Assembly: GCA_963816535.1 (NCBI GenBank)
Contig: CAWFKW010000003.1
Location: 930,001 to 994,000 of the forward strand
DNA length: 64,000 nt
Reading direction: 5' to 3'
Origin: CAWFKW01 sp963816535
GTDB lineage: Bacteria; Bacteroidota; Ignavibacteria; Tepidaquicellales; OLB5
A model generated the notes under the pieces. It had not been told where the DNA came from. It was given only the letters and a program-made list of their open reading frames with translations, and did no database searches. Positions 42,353 through 51,226 of this stretch are shown in pieces. The position numbers were made by a program, and so were the translations under genes. How positions within the stretch are numbered: the stretch's first letter is position 1; every line of letters starts with the position of its first letter.

Positions 42353-43519
42353 TCAATTAACTTTCACTAACCCTGCAACTTCCTTCGCTCTTTTTCTCAG
42401 AATATCCATATCTGCTTCTAATTCATCGTGAGCCAATGCAACGCCCATACGCCTGTACATTCTTGTATTCGGCTTCCCGAATATTCTAAGGTCTGTCTTG
42501 TTGAACTTTACAGCTTCCTCAATCCCTGTATAAACCGGCTGATTGGGACTATCGTCATGCGCAAGTATTACCGCGCTTGCGCCCGCCCTTTCAAGAATTA
42601 CCTCTTCGATCGGCAGTCCTAACACCGCCCTTAGATGAAGTTCAAACTCGTTAAAATTCTGTGTTCCCGCAAGCGTTACCATGCCAGTATCATGAGGCCT
42701 TGGGGAAAGTTCAGAAAAATACACACCGCTTCCGGTCAAAAAGAACTCGACTCCCCATATCCCGTATCCTGTCAAAGCGCCCGTGACCTTCTTCGCCATC
42801 TCTTCGGCTTCTTCAAGCGATTCATCGTTTATATTGGCGGGCTGCCAGCTTTCCATATAATCGCCGCGCTCCTGCCTGTGCCCTATCGGCGGACAATATA
42901 GCGTCACGCCGTTCTTCTGGGTTACCGTCAACAGCGTAATTTCTATATAAAAATCTATGAACTCTTCTATAATCACTTCCTTATGGTCGCCCCGCGCTTT
43001 TGTGAATGCATATTCCCACGATTTGTTTATATCTCCTTCCGACATTACGAGCGATTGCCCTTTGCCCGAAGACGACATCAACGGCTTAACAACGCATGGC
43101 ATCTTAATTTCTTTAATTGCTTTCCTGAAATCATCGATGTTATCGGCATACCTGTACTTAGCGGTTTTCAATCCAAGTTCTTTTGATGCAAGGTCGCGGA
43201 TGGCTTTCCGGTTCATAGTAAAATTAGCGGCTCTTGCGCTCGGCACAACCTGGATTCCCTGCTTCTCGTAATCGTAAAGCCTCTCGGTCCTGATGGCCTC
43301 AATTTCGGGGACAATGATATCCGGCTTGTGTTTCGCTATAACCCCATCCAGCTGAACGCCGTCAAGCATGCTTATCACTTCGCGCTCATCGGCAACCTGC
43401 TGCGCCGGAGCGTTATTGTATGAATCAACCGCAACAACATACTGACCAAGCCTTTTGGCGGCTATTACAAATTCTTTACCCAGCTCTCCGGAACCGAGAA
43501 GTAAAATTTTTTTTGTCAT
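42353..43519 (-). CDS. purT: Formate-dependent phosphoribosylglycinamide formyltransferase (GAR transformylase 2)
   Basis: 388 residues from ATG 43519 (MTKKILLLGSGELGKEF); the frame extends to 43597 without support. ATP-grasp fold: GSGELGKEFVIAAKRLG N-terminus, CVVKPLMSSSGKGQSLV near 150, EEFIDFYIEITLLTV near 195, WGVEFFLTGSGVYFSELSPRPHDTGMVT near 265. Uses formate and ATP to formylate GAR in purine synthesis, so formate released by KynB could feed it (inference). Normal length. Confidence 0.96.
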   Translation of the reverse strand: MTKKILLLGSGELGKEFVIAAKRLGQYVVAVDSYNNAPAQQVADEREVISMLDGVQLDGVIAKHKPDIIVPEIEAIRTERLYDYEKQGIQVVPSARAANFTMNRKAIRDLASKELGLKTAKYRYADNIDDFRKAIKEIKMPCVVKPLMSSSGKGQSLVMSEGDINKSWEYAFTKARGDHKEVIIEEFIDFYIEITLLTVTQKNGVTLYCPPIGHRQERGDYMESWQPANINDESLEEAEEMAKKVTGALTGYGIWGVEFFLTGSGVYFSELSPRPHDTGMVTLAGTQNFNEFELHLRAVLGLPIEEVILERAGASAVILAHDDSPNQPVYTGIEEAVKFNKTDLRIFGKPNTRMYRRMGVALAHDELEADMDILRKRAKEVAGLVKVN

Positions 43520-43671
43520 CTTTTTCTTAAACTTCCGCGCAAGCCTTCCTGCTGCAGTCAGGCTGGGATTTAATTTTGTGTAAATGCCGCCCTTCACGCC
43601 TTGCCAGCTTCAGCGGCTGTATTGTTTCAAAATTCGTTTTTTGATATTGTTCCGAATTTCGGTTTTCTTAA

Positions 43672-44910
43672 TCAGAAATTGTTTTTCTCGTATTTCGCTA
43701 TCAGCTTTCTTACCGGGGCGTTATCGGCATAAACCCTCCATTTTTGGATGAGCCCGTCTTTAACAACCGCCGTCCACGATGCAGGGATTTCAAATTTGTT
43801 CTCGTGCATTATTTTCCCGTCGGCGGCAAGCGTTCCTTTCGCATACCCGAATAACGCAATTTTCCCGCTCTTGCCGATAATCTCATTGATGTGAATCTCA
43901 TAATCAGGGAAAAACGAAAGCAGAACGTCCCACGCCATTTTCATATTGCTCCGGCCGTGGATATTTATTCCCAGCGAATCAACAAACTCATGGTCGTCGG
44001 TCATCATCCTAAGCATTCCGTCAACATCATGGGCGTTGATTTTCTTGACATATTCTTTAACAATTCCCTCGGCCCCGGCTGAGTTTAATGCCGCCGGTTC
44101 CTGTTTATGTTTCCCCTGTTTTGATGTTTCCCCAATATAAAATGATTTGAGTTCTTTTTCCGTCACCCTGAAACCTGATTTTTTTACCATAAAAGCTTTT
44201 CGGCCTTCAACCGAGTTTATTACTTTTTTCAGCTCTGTCCCATGATAATGAAGCGCAACGCCGTCCTGCACGCCGTAACCGTCAGATATAACGCCGCCTG
44301 AGATCATTTTGCGGTAAGCAATTCTGAGCTCATTCCTTGCGTCATAATGCGGGCAGAAGCTTCCTTCAAGAAGACCCAGGCAGCTTATGCGGCGCCAAAT
44401 ATCGTCTTTGGGATTTGTAAAACCGTCTTCGTACCAGCATATCGCCCCCGCGCTCATACCGGAAAGAACTATCCCCTGCTTCCATGCTTTTTTGATTATC
44501 TTATCCATGCCGCATTTGCGCCATACCTGCATCAGGAATTTAGCGCTTCCTCCCCCCACAAACACCGCGTCCTGGTTCAAAACGATCTGTTCCAGTCTTT
44601 TGTATGAATAAGTTTTTTTGCTGAGAGAAAGATGCACGGGCGTGCAGTTTAATTTTTTGTATGAACGGTAAAACTTAGCGATGTAATCTTCATGGTCGCC
44701 CCCCGCGGTGGGCAAGAATAATATCTTTGGTTTAGTCTTATTTGTTTGGGCAAGGATATACTCATCCAAAGCTAAGTTATCAGGCATATCTGAGAATCCG
44801 CCGCCGCCCAGCGCGATAATTTGCCCGTTGAATTCTTTTTCAACCCGTCTCTTTAACTTAGTAGATATCTTTTTTGATATTTGTGAAATTGTTTTCAGCA
44901 TAAGCGACAA
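43672..44910 (-). CDS. Peptidase S51 (PepE-like) fused to a SnoaL/NTF2-like domain
   Basis: 412 residues. Residues about 28-245 form a type-1-amidotransferase-like S51 domain: IIALGGGGFSD, KILFLPTAGGDHEDYI, AVFVGGGSAKFLMQVW, and SGMSAGAICWYEDGF with Ser153 as the nucleophile. From about residue 280 a second domain follows (IVKEYVKKINAHDVDGMLRMMTDDHEFVDSLG, then IPASWTAVVKDGLIQKWRVYAD), matching SnoaL-like polyketide-cyclase/NTF2 folds. The S51 part resembles aspartyl dipeptidase or cyanophycinase. I know of no standard protein with both domains; there is no stop or frame change between them. Confidence 0.85.
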   Translation of the reverse strand: MSLMLKTISQISKKISTKLKRRVEKEFNGQIIALGGGGFSDMPDNLALDEYILAQTNKTKPKILFLPTAGGDHEDYIAKFYRSYKKLNCTPVHLSLSKKTYSYKRLEQIVLNQDAVFVGGGSAKFLMQVWRKCGMDKIIKKAWKQGIVLSGMSAGAICWYEDGFTNPKDDIWRRISCLGLLEGSFCPHYDARNELRIAYRKMISGGVISDGYGVQDGVALHYHGTELKKVINSVEGRKAFMVKKSGFRVTEKELKSFYIGETSKQGKHKQEPAALNSAGAEGIVKEYVKKINAHDVDGMLRMMTDDHEFVDSLGINIHGRSNMKMAWDVLLSFFPDYEIHINEIIGKSGKIALFGYAKGTLAADGKIMHENKFEIPASWTAVVKDGLIQKWRVYADNAPVRKLIAKYEKNNF

Positions 44911-44923
44911 TTATCGTGAAAAT

Positions 44924-45060
44924 AATTACAAATTACTAATTACAAATTACTAAAGAGAAATATTCGATATCGTTTTCTATTATTATATTATTTGCCGTTT
45001 AAATTTATTATTTACTATACGGTATTTGTAATAGTTATTAGTCTTTAGTAATTAGTAATT
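44924..45060. repeat. Heptamer arms forming an inverted repeat between divergent genes
   Basis: Left arm: AATTACA, AATTACT, AATTACA, AATTACT, AAAG (44924-44955). Right arm: CTTT, AGTAATT, AGTAATT (45043-45060), the inverse complement of the left. It lies in the promoter region of the S51 gene (-) and the DCC gene (+). Confidence 0.65.
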
Positions 45061-45101
45061 AAATGTGTTAGTTTCGTAATAATTATTGATTAATTATTAG
45101 C

Positions 45102-45491
45102 TTGGATAGCAAAGTAAAAGGTTGGGTATTATACGACGGCGCGTGCGGATTCTGCAGCTGGTGGATACCGTTCTGGAAAAAAACCATAAATAAAACAGGA
45201 TACGATATCGCCCCTCTTCAGGCAAAATGGGTTAGGGAAAAGCTGAATCTTCCCGAAGAACTCTTAAACCGTGATATCGTTTTGCTGAGACACGACGGCT
45301 CCAAGCTTGTTGGAGCCGATGCCTACATATTCGGGATGAAGACTGTCTGGTGGTCAAGTCCCGCAGGGTATCTGCTCGGCTTTCCGGGGTTTAAACAACT
45401 AACATGGCTTTTTTACAAAATCTTCAACCGCAACCGGTTCTTTGTTTCAAAATTATGCCGGCTCAGCCCTGAAATTAATTTGCAGCATTAA
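45102..45491 (+). CDS. DCC family thiol-disulfide oxidoreductase (DUF393)
   Basis: 129 residues. WVLYDGACGFCSWWIPF at residues 8-24 is the DxxCxxC DCC signature; GADAYIF and FYKIFNRNRF near the end fit the family. Probably a thioredoxin-like redox protein. The only start fitting this motif is a TTG at 45102. Confidence 0.85.
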   Translation: MDSKVKGWVLYDGACGFCSWWIPFWKKTINKTGYDIAPLQAKWVREKLNLPEELLNRDIVLLRHDGSKLVGADAYIFGMKTVWWSSPAGYLLGFPGFKQLTWLFYKIFNRNRFFVSKLCRLSPEINLQH

Positions 45492-45626
45492 GGTCCGGAC
45501 ATCCGTGCTTGTTTCCGTTTTATTCAATTTAATTTAAAATTGAAATACGCTAAATTAATCTTATCGAAAAAATCTATTATTTCATTTTATCCTGCTTCCC
45601 TCCTGAGCGCCGCATTGCGGTACGAA

Positions 45627-45644
45627 ATCCCGCATCAGCGGGAT
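45627..45644. repeat. Small REP-like palindrome
   Basis: ATCCCGC (45627-45633) pairs with GCGGGAT (45638-45644) in the gap before the cupin gene. Confidence 0.5.
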
Positions 45645-45682
45645 CCGGAAAATCTCCAGAGGCAACAGGGTGAAGGATATAA

Positions 45683-46066
45683 ATGAGCGAACAGAACAAC
45701 TATAATATTAATCTAGATATAAAATTCGGACACCAGGAATTAATTGATATTTCCACGATTGTAAATTCCGTTACGGAACTATGGTCAAACCGTACGCTGA
45801 CTAAAGTCAATGATAGCGTGGTGAGGCTCGGTATTGTAGAAGGCGAATTCCACTGGCACAAACATGACAGCGATGATGAATTCTTTTATGTTGTGTCGGG
45901 CAAGCTTTCTATCGACGTTAATGAAAACGGAAAAGAACGTACTATAGCTCAGGGACCTGAACAGGGTGTAACAATTTCGAGAGGCGTTTTGCACAGGCCG
46001 CGCGCTCCGCAAAAAGCAGTTATGCTGATGGTGGAGACTTCGGAAATTAAGCCGACCGGCGACTGA
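45683..46066 (+). CDS. Cupin-domain protein
   Basis: 127 residues. GEFHWHKHDSDDEFFYVVSGKLSIDV (about 52-77) is cupin motif 1 with His-x-His-x(4)-Glu-type metal ligands; RGVLHRPRAPQKAVMLMVE is motif 2. Small single-domain cupin, enzyme or sensor unknown. First gene of a four-gene plus-strand run with short gaps. A weak GGATAT site precedes the ATG. Confidence 0.85.
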   Translation: MSEQNNYNINLDIKFGHQELIDISTIVNSVTELWSNRTLTKVNDSVVRLGIVEGEFHWHKHDSDDEFFYVVSGKLSIDVNENGKERTIAQGPEQGVTISRGVLHRPRAPQKAVMLMVETSEIKPTGD

Positions 46067-46076
46067 TAAAAATATT

Positions 46077-46649
46077 ATGACAAATCCTGTATTTTTCAAA
46101 ACTCAAAAAGATTTTCGCAGTTGGTTTGAAAAGTACCATGCCAAAGCTGATGAACTGCTTGTAGGTTTTTATAAAAAATCATCCGGCAAGCCAAGTATTA
46201 CGTGGCCCGAATCGGTAGATGAAGCGTTATCTTTCGGCTGGATCGACGGCATCCGCAGAAACATCGATGAAAAATGTTATTCAATCCGTTTCACACCTCG
46301 GAAAAAAACCAGTATCTGGAGCGCAGTGAATACTAAGCGCGCAAACGAGCTCATAGCGTTGGGCTTAATGTCGCCCGCGGGCCTCAAGACATTCGAAGCG
46401 CGGGACGAAAAGAGATCTAAGCTTTACTCTTACGAAAATAAGGATAAAAAGCTGGGCCCCGCTTTCGAAAAGAAATTCAAACAGAATAAAAAGGCGTGGG
46501 AATACTTTCAGAGCCAGGCGCCCTGGTACCGGCGCACTTCAACTCACTGGGTTATAAGCGCGAAGCAGGAAGCTACAAGGCTGCGAAGACTTGAAACGCT
46601 CATTAATGACTGCGAGAGCGAAAGAAAAATAAAGCCGCTTTCGTATTAA
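46077..46649 (+). CDS. YdeI/OmpD-associated (OmdA) family protein
   Basis: 190 residues. FRSWFEKYHAKADELLVGFYKKSSGKPSITWPESVDEALSFGWIDGIRR at the start and RRTSTHWVISAKQEATRLRRLETLI near the end are the two halves of the YdeI/OmdA family, linked in Salmonella to bacteriocin or peptide resistance. Biochemical activity unknown. Starts 10 nt after the cupin gene. Its C-terminal block is shared with the protein at 47498. Confidence 0.87.
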   Translation: MTNPVFFKTQKDFRSWFEKYHAKADELLVGFYKKSSGKPSITWPESVDEALSFGWIDGIRRNIDEKCYSIRFTPRKKTSIWSAVNTKRANELIALGLMSPAGLKTFEARDEKRSKLYSYENKDKKLGPAFEKKFKQNKKAWEYFQSQAPWYRRTSTHWVISAKQEATRLRRLETLINDCESERKIKPLSY

Positions 46650-46680
46650 AAAAAGTTTAATTAATCAAGACTGAACCAAA

Positions 46681-47484
46681 ATGCAGCCAAACGAAGCAAA
46701 CAAAAGCAGTTTATCTTTAGGTGAAATAAAATTAAACAGGATCGGGCTTGGCACAAACCGTATAACAGATAATGAGAACGCTCATGCAGTCTTAAAACAC
46801 GCCGTGTCAATCGGTATTAATTTTATAGACACCGCAGATATATATCAGGGTGGTAATAGCGAAATAACCATAGGCAAAACGCTTGCGCCTTATCCCGATA
46901 ACGTTATTATCGCAACTAAAGGAGGCATGGTGCGCGGAGCCGAAGCAAATAACTCGCCGGATCATCTGCAAAACGTACTGGACCAAAGCCTGAAGAGCCT
47001 TAAAGCGGATTGCATTACCCTTTACCAGCTTCACAGGGTGAATCCCAAAACGCCGATTAAAGAAACAATGAGCTTCTTTAAGCAGATGCAAAGCGAAGGA
47101 AAAATAAAACACATAGGCTTGTCCGAAGTTACGGCAGAACAAATAGAAGAAGCGCGCAAAACGGTTGAAATTGCCTCTGTCCAAAACCGCTTCAGCATAA
47201 CTGAACGCAGGCATAATAATGTAGTTAACTATTGTGAAAAACACGACATCATCTTCATACCTTTTTTCCCTCTGAACAGCGGAGCCGTAGGTTCGGGCCA
47301 ATTGGAAAAGATTGCAGCCAGACACAATGCAAGCGTACATCAAATAGCTCTTGCATGGCTGCTTAAGCGATCGCCTGTAATGCTCCCTATTCCGGGAACG
47401 CTCTCTGTAAAACATCTTGATGAAAACATTGCCGCTCTTAACATTGAGCTTAGCGATGAAGAGTTTGATTCTTTGAATAATTAG
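46681..47484 (+). CDS. Aldo/keto reductase
   Basis: 267 residues, (beta/alpha)8 barrel. NFIDTADIYQGGNSEITIGKTL near 50 holds the catalytic Asp and Tyr, IATKGG near 80 the Lys, and LYQLHRVN near 118 the His. Reduces carbonyls with NADPH. The C-terminal IPGTLSVKHLDENIAAL binds the cofactor. Lies between the two YdeI-type genes. Confidence 0.93.
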   Translation: MQPNEANKSSLSLGEIKLNRIGLGTNRITDNENAHAVLKHAVSIGINFIDTADIYQGGNSEITIGKTLAPYPDNVIIATKGGMVRGAEANNSPDHLQNVLDQSLKSLKADCITLYQLHRVNPKTPIKETMSFFKQMQSEGKIKHIGLSEVTAEQIEEARKTVEIASVQNRFSITERRHNNVVNYCEKHDIIFIPFFPLNSGAVGSGQLEKIAARHNASVHQIALAWLLKRSPVMLPIPGTLSVKHLDENIAALNIELSDEEFDSLNN

Positions 47485-47497
47485 AATCAATAATTTT

Positions 47498-48115
47498 ATG
47501 CCTGCCAAAGATAAAAGAATAGACGCGTACATTGCAAAGGCGCAGCCGTTTGCGCGGCCGATCTTAAAGCACATAAGAGAACTTGTTCACAAAGCTTGCC
47601 CTGAAGTTGAGGAGACATGGAAATGGAGCTTCCCAAATTTTGACAGTCACGGTGCGCCGCTGTGTTCTATGGCGGCATTCAAAGAGCATTGCGCATTCGC
47701 TTTCTGGAAAGCCTCATTGCTGAAGGACCCAAATAAGATCCTGTCGACAAAAAGCCGCAAGTCTATGGGACATTTGGGTAGAATTACATGCCTCAAAGAC
47801 CTTCCTTCTGACAAAACAATGATTGCATATTTAAAAGAAGCGGCAAAGCTGAATGAAGACGGAATAAAGGTCGCACGCAAGCCCGTTTCTAAGGAGAAAA
47901 AAGAACTGGTTATTCCTGATTATTTCATCAGGGTCCTCTCTAAAAATAAGAAGGCGCTAAAGACGTTCGAATCTTTCAGCTACTCGCACAAAAGAGAATA
48001 TGTTGAATGGATAACTGAAGCTAAGACGGATGCCACCCGCGCCGGCAGAATTAAAACAGCCATTGAGTGGCTCGCTGAAGGCAAGCCGAGGATGTGGAAG
48101 TACGTAAAGAAATAA
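47498..48115 (+). CDS. DUF1801 plus OmdA-type protein (YdeI family)
   Basis: 205 residues. Residues 5-110 are a DUF1801 domain (PILKHIRELVHKACPEVEETWKWSFPNFDSHGAPLCSMAAFKEHCAFAF). Residues 140-205 are an OmdA tail (SKNKKALKTFESFSYSHKREYVEWITEAKTDATRAGRIKTAIEWL) paralogous to that at 46077. Function unknown. Gap to the aldo/keto reductase is 13 nt. Confidence 0.88.
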   Translation: MPAKDKRIDAYIAKAQPFARPILKHIRELVHKACPEVEETWKWSFPNFDSHGAPLCSMAAFKEHCAFAFWKASLLKDPNKILSTKSRKSMGHLGRITCLKDLPSDKTMIAYLKEAAKLNEDGIKVARKPVSKEKKELVIPDYFIRVLSKNKKALKTFESFSYSHKREYVEWITEAKTDATRAGRIKTAIEWLAEGKPRMWKYVKK

Positions 48116-48130
48116 AAAAAGGGCGCGTGT

Positions 48131-48235
48131 TCATTTTCTGTCCCGTCTTTTCATATTTCTGAAAATAAAAAGAACTATTGCCGATAAAGCAAGGAATCCA
48201 AAAGCTATTAATGTAGGCGCACTTACGTCCCCCAT
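48131..48235 (-). CDS. Putative 34-residue single-pass membrane protein
   Basis: Translation from ATG 48235 reads MGDVSAPTLIAFGFLALSAI, then a hydrophobic VLFIFR and a basic NMKRRDRK end. The pattern (short acidic/neutral N-terminus, about 20-residue hydrophobic helix, five or more basic residues after it) is typical of small inner-membrane proteins with the C-terminus inside. No clear ribosome-binding site. Lies between two convergent genes. Unassigned. Confidence 0.45.
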   Translation of the reverse strand: MGDVSAPTLIAFGFLALSAIVLFIFRNMKRRDRK

Positions 48236-48280
48236 GATCTATGTTACGCTGTTGTTCAAATAATTTATTGTTTTAGTCAG

Positions 48281-50596
48281 CTATTTAGAGTTGACCAATT
48301 CAATTGCTTTTTCCATGAACTCATCCCTTCCTTCGCTTACGCCTTTAATTGTTCTGTGAACCGGAACCGTCGGTTTTATGCCGATACCATGATGCTGAGA
48401 GCCGTCATTTTTCAGAACCTTCATCCCTGTCCAGTAGATAAGGAAGCCTCCGGGCAGACTCAGCGTGTTAACGTCTCCGTTTGTTCCTGCAGTGGGTTCT
48501 CCCACAATTTCTCCGAGCTTATACGCCTCCACTATTCCAAGAATGCTTTCAGCATAACTTATGGCGCGGGCATTTGTAAGGAAAACTATTTTCCCTTTGA
48601 TTCGCGGCTGAAGAGGCGTTAGTCTCCATCTGCCCAAAGTATCGTAACCGACAAGGTTTTCCCTGTCGGGATATATTGTTCTGGGCACGTTCCATTTCGC
48701 AGATAGAACCGGGGAGTCGATCATATGACGTAAAATTTCATCGTTAGAATTCGGGTAACCCCTCACGTCAAATATGACACCTTTTGCGTCTGCGATCTTA
48801 TCTATCGACTTATTTATTGAGTCCATAGGCGATCTGCAAAGGTCCACGTAAACAATCCCATTCTCCAGCTCTGCAATTTCATCCGGCCGCTTTTCATCGT
48901 CCCAACCAAGCGAGCGCATCTGATTTGACTCTATGCTGCGCTTTAAAACTACGTCCCTGGTTTTTCCGGACTGATCCTTTACCGTTAACCTGATATCCGT
49001 TCCGTTATCTCCCTTGGTCAATTCGTAATGTGTTACCTTGTACATTTTCCATTGCGGCGTTGCAGAAGAAACGTACTTAGAAATATTGTTAATCAGCGAA
49101 TCTACGTCCTCGCCGTCTATCTTCGTTATAACGTCGCCCGGCCTTATGCCCATAACAGAATCCTCAAGCAGCCTCACGACCGTGATTCTATTTTCAACTC
49201 TATCCAGTATCACCGGCGGGTATGAATATTTCTTTTCACTATCCCACGAAACTGCGCCCTGACCGTCCTTTATTTCAGCTGTAAATTCTTTCAGTATCTG
49301 AAAGAATTCTTCGCCGTCTTTTGCATCAAAGGCTTTTTCAAGGTACTCATTTAGTTTCGGTTCCCAGTTTACTCCAACAGCGTCAAAGTAAGTATAAAAA
49401 TTCTCCCAAACATTCCATGCTATAGCAATATCGGCAAGCCTCACATAAACATTGTTCGCGTCGATAGGCGAAGGGACTTCTTTATCCATCCCGGCTCTTA
49501 GCGCATTGAACAGGGCTACATCGCCTTTTGGAATTGTGCCAACGGCGCCTGAAACGGTTGAATAAAGCGTAAGCGGAAACGTGCAGTACAGGTCATCAGA
49601 TAATTTTTTCGTCAGCGTTTCTCCCGGTGCGGGTATCCTGTCGAATAGCTTCCCCGCCAGCCTTTCGGGACCGGTATATTCGATCAAAGCCGACATATTT
49701 CCCTTATATTTTTCTGATGAAGTGAGAGTAACAGTGTAATCGCCCTGGTTCACTCCCCATGGAACGGGCGGCGTGCCATCCTGCCCGGTCTCAAAATCAC
49801 TATTTGGAATTTCGATCTCTTTCCAGGCGCCGCTATTTTCCTGGTAATACAGATGCAGGTCGTCCACCCACGCCTTGCCCTGGCCGGTAAGCAGGCATCC
49901 GAAACTTATCGATACTGCGTCTGTATCTATTGTCCCGGTTATTTCATACTCCTTCCAGTCTGCCGATGTTATCGGCCTGTCGCTCATATTATCAGTGAAG
50001 CCTGTTTTATTATCTTTTAGGTCTGCCCTGAACCAAAGCTGCGCCTGGTTCCCCGCCCCGCTGACGATTGTTTTTACGGCGCCCCTGAACCTGATCTTTC
50101 TTCCCGCAAGCTGTTTCGCATCTCCGTTTTGAACTATCGTTCCAAAATTCGTATTTGAAACCGCCACCCTGTTAGTCCTTAAGCTTACATAAGGACCAAG
50201 CTTATCCGCAAGCCCGACTCCCCTGTGCTGCCATGCAACCAGTTTCAGGTTATCGGTATCCGCAGGAATGATTAGCGATTTTTCATAAACAAAATTTGCA
50301 GAGTTATGAAGCGCCAAAGCCGGCGCAATGGGCTTGAACATTTCTTCCAGTATGTCTTTCAGCTCTTTATCGCTTCCGGCGCTCTCAACTTTCTTCATGC
50401 CGTAAACGGCAAATCTGTCCCAGTCAATTTTCGAAGCCTCGTCGCTCGGGTGAAAAAACCTGATATACCCGTATAGTTTCGTAAACGCCCTGAAGTTAGC
50501 AAGCTTTCTCTCATTCAGCCCGGACCTGTTGAACAAAGAACACCCGCCGAAAATCACGGCCAATATCAACAGGGCCCAAATAGTTTTTCTCAGCAT
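48281..50596 (-). CDS. S41 family carboxyl-terminal-type protease, lipoprotein
   Basis: 771 residues from ATG 50596. Lipoprotein signal MLRKTIWALLILAVIFGGC. The middle has a CBM-like beta-sandwich (about 150-270), a PDZ domain (SVMGIRPGDVITKIDGEDVDSLINNI near 500) and the S41 core (GVIFDVRGYPNSNDEILRHM, then VFLTNARAISYAESILGIVEAYKLGEIVGEPTAGTNG), with the Ser of AISYAES as likely nucleophile. Degrades or trims envelope proteins; substrate unknown. Confidence 0.88.
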   Translation of the reverse strand: MLRKTIWALLILAVIFGGCSLFNRSGLNERKLANFRAFTKLYGYIRFFHPSDEASKIDWDRFAVYGMKKVESAGSDKELKDILEEMFKPIAPALALHNSANFVYEKSLIIPADTDNLKLVAWQHRGVGLADKLGPYVSLRTNRVAVSNTNFGTIVQNGDAKQLAGRKIRFRGAVKTIVSGAGNQAQLWFRADLKDNKTGFTDNMSDRPITSADWKEYEITGTIDTDAVSISFGCLLTGQGKAWVDDLHLYYQENSGAWKEIEIPNSDFETGQDGTPPVPWGVNQGDYTVTLTSSEKYKGNMSALIEYTGPERLAGKLFDRIPAPGETLTKKLSDDLYCTFPLTLYSTVSGAVGTIPKGDVALFNALRAGMDKEVPSPIDANNVYVRLADIAIAWNVWENFYTYFDAVGVNWEPKLNEYLEKAFDAKDGEEFFQILKEFTAEIKDGQGAVSWDSEKKYSYPPVILDRVENRITVVRLLEDSVMGIRPGDVITKIDGEDVDSLINNISKYVSSATPQWKMYKVTHYELTKGDNGTDIRLTVKDQSGKTRDVVLKRSIESNQMRSLGWDDEKRPDEIAELENGIVYVDLCRSPMDSINKSIDKIADAKGVIFDVRGYPNSNDEILRHMIDSPVLSAKWNVPRTIYPDRENLVGYDTLGRWRLTPLQPRIKGKIVFLTNARAISYAESILGIVEAYKLGEIVGEPTAGTNGDVNTLSLPGGFLIYWTGMKVLKNDGSQHHGIGIKPTVPVHRTIKGVSEGRDEFMEKAIELVNSK

Positions 50597-50656
50597 AATA
50601 ATGCGAATCTCCATTTCCGGAAAGTACTTTGCGCCGCCAAACTTCCGTTTTTTAAA

Positions 50657-51079
50657 TTAATCAACAACCGCAATGCATTTAAGCTCTATGGCAATCGGCG
50701 TGGGAAGAGACTTTATTTCGACTGTGGTTCTGCAGGGCTGGCTATCCTTAAAATATTCGGCCCATAATTTGTTGTATGTTCCGAAGTCGTCTTTCATATT
50801 CGTCAGGTAAACCGTAACGTCGATCAGCTTTTCCCATGAAGAGCCCGCGCTTTCCAAAACGTGTTTTACGTTCCGAAAAACCGAACGGCACTGGGTTTCA
50901 ATATCGTAGCTTATAATTTTTCCCGATCCGTCAAGCTCAACGCCCGGTATAGTTTTCGAGCCGCGCCGCCGCGGTCCGATTCCGGATAAGAACAGCAGGC
51001 TTCCAACCCTCTTTGCATGAGGATATGCGCCCACGGGCTCAGGCGCCTTTGATGAGTTTATTGATTCTTCGGAATTCAT
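50657..51079 (-). CDS. RidA-family 2-aminomuconate deaminase
   Basis: 140 residues, trimeric RidA/YjgF fold. PVGAYPHAKRVGSLLFLSGIGPRRRG at the start and TQCRSVFRNVKHVLESAGSSWEKLIDVTVYLTNM mid-protein, with QPCRTTVEIKSLPTPIAIELKCIA at the end carrying the conserved Arg. The SGIGPRRRG with a following PGV insert resembles aminomuconate deaminases (AmnD/NbaF). It would convert 2-aminomuconate to 2-oxo-4-oxalocrotonate plus ammonia. It lies about 6 kb from the aldehyde dehydrogenase, so the assignment is inference from sequence plus pathway. Confidence 0.78.
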   Translation of the reverse strand: MNSEESINSSKAPEPVGAYPHAKRVGSLLFLSGIGPRRRGSKTIPGVELDGSGKIISYDIETQCRSVFRNVKHVLESAGSSWEKLIDVTVYLTNMKDDFGTYNKLWAEYFKDSQPCRTTVEIKSLPTPIAIELKCIAVVD

Positions 51080-51226
51080 GGAAAAATTTTACCGTTTATC
51101 TGCGAAGTATAGCAGTAAAAGATTGTTTTATCAATTACATTAAATTATATTTATTTTTGCTCAGCAAATAACACTAATTTATTTTAAAGTAATAAAGCCA
51201 GATATTTCATCAGGAGGAAAAATAAT

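Noticed and set aside
46077..48115. The two YdeI/OmdA proteins and the aldo/keto reductase as a new defence system
   Set aside because: These are common housekeeping-type accessory genes that often cluster; only short gaps support linkage and there is no defence gene nearby.
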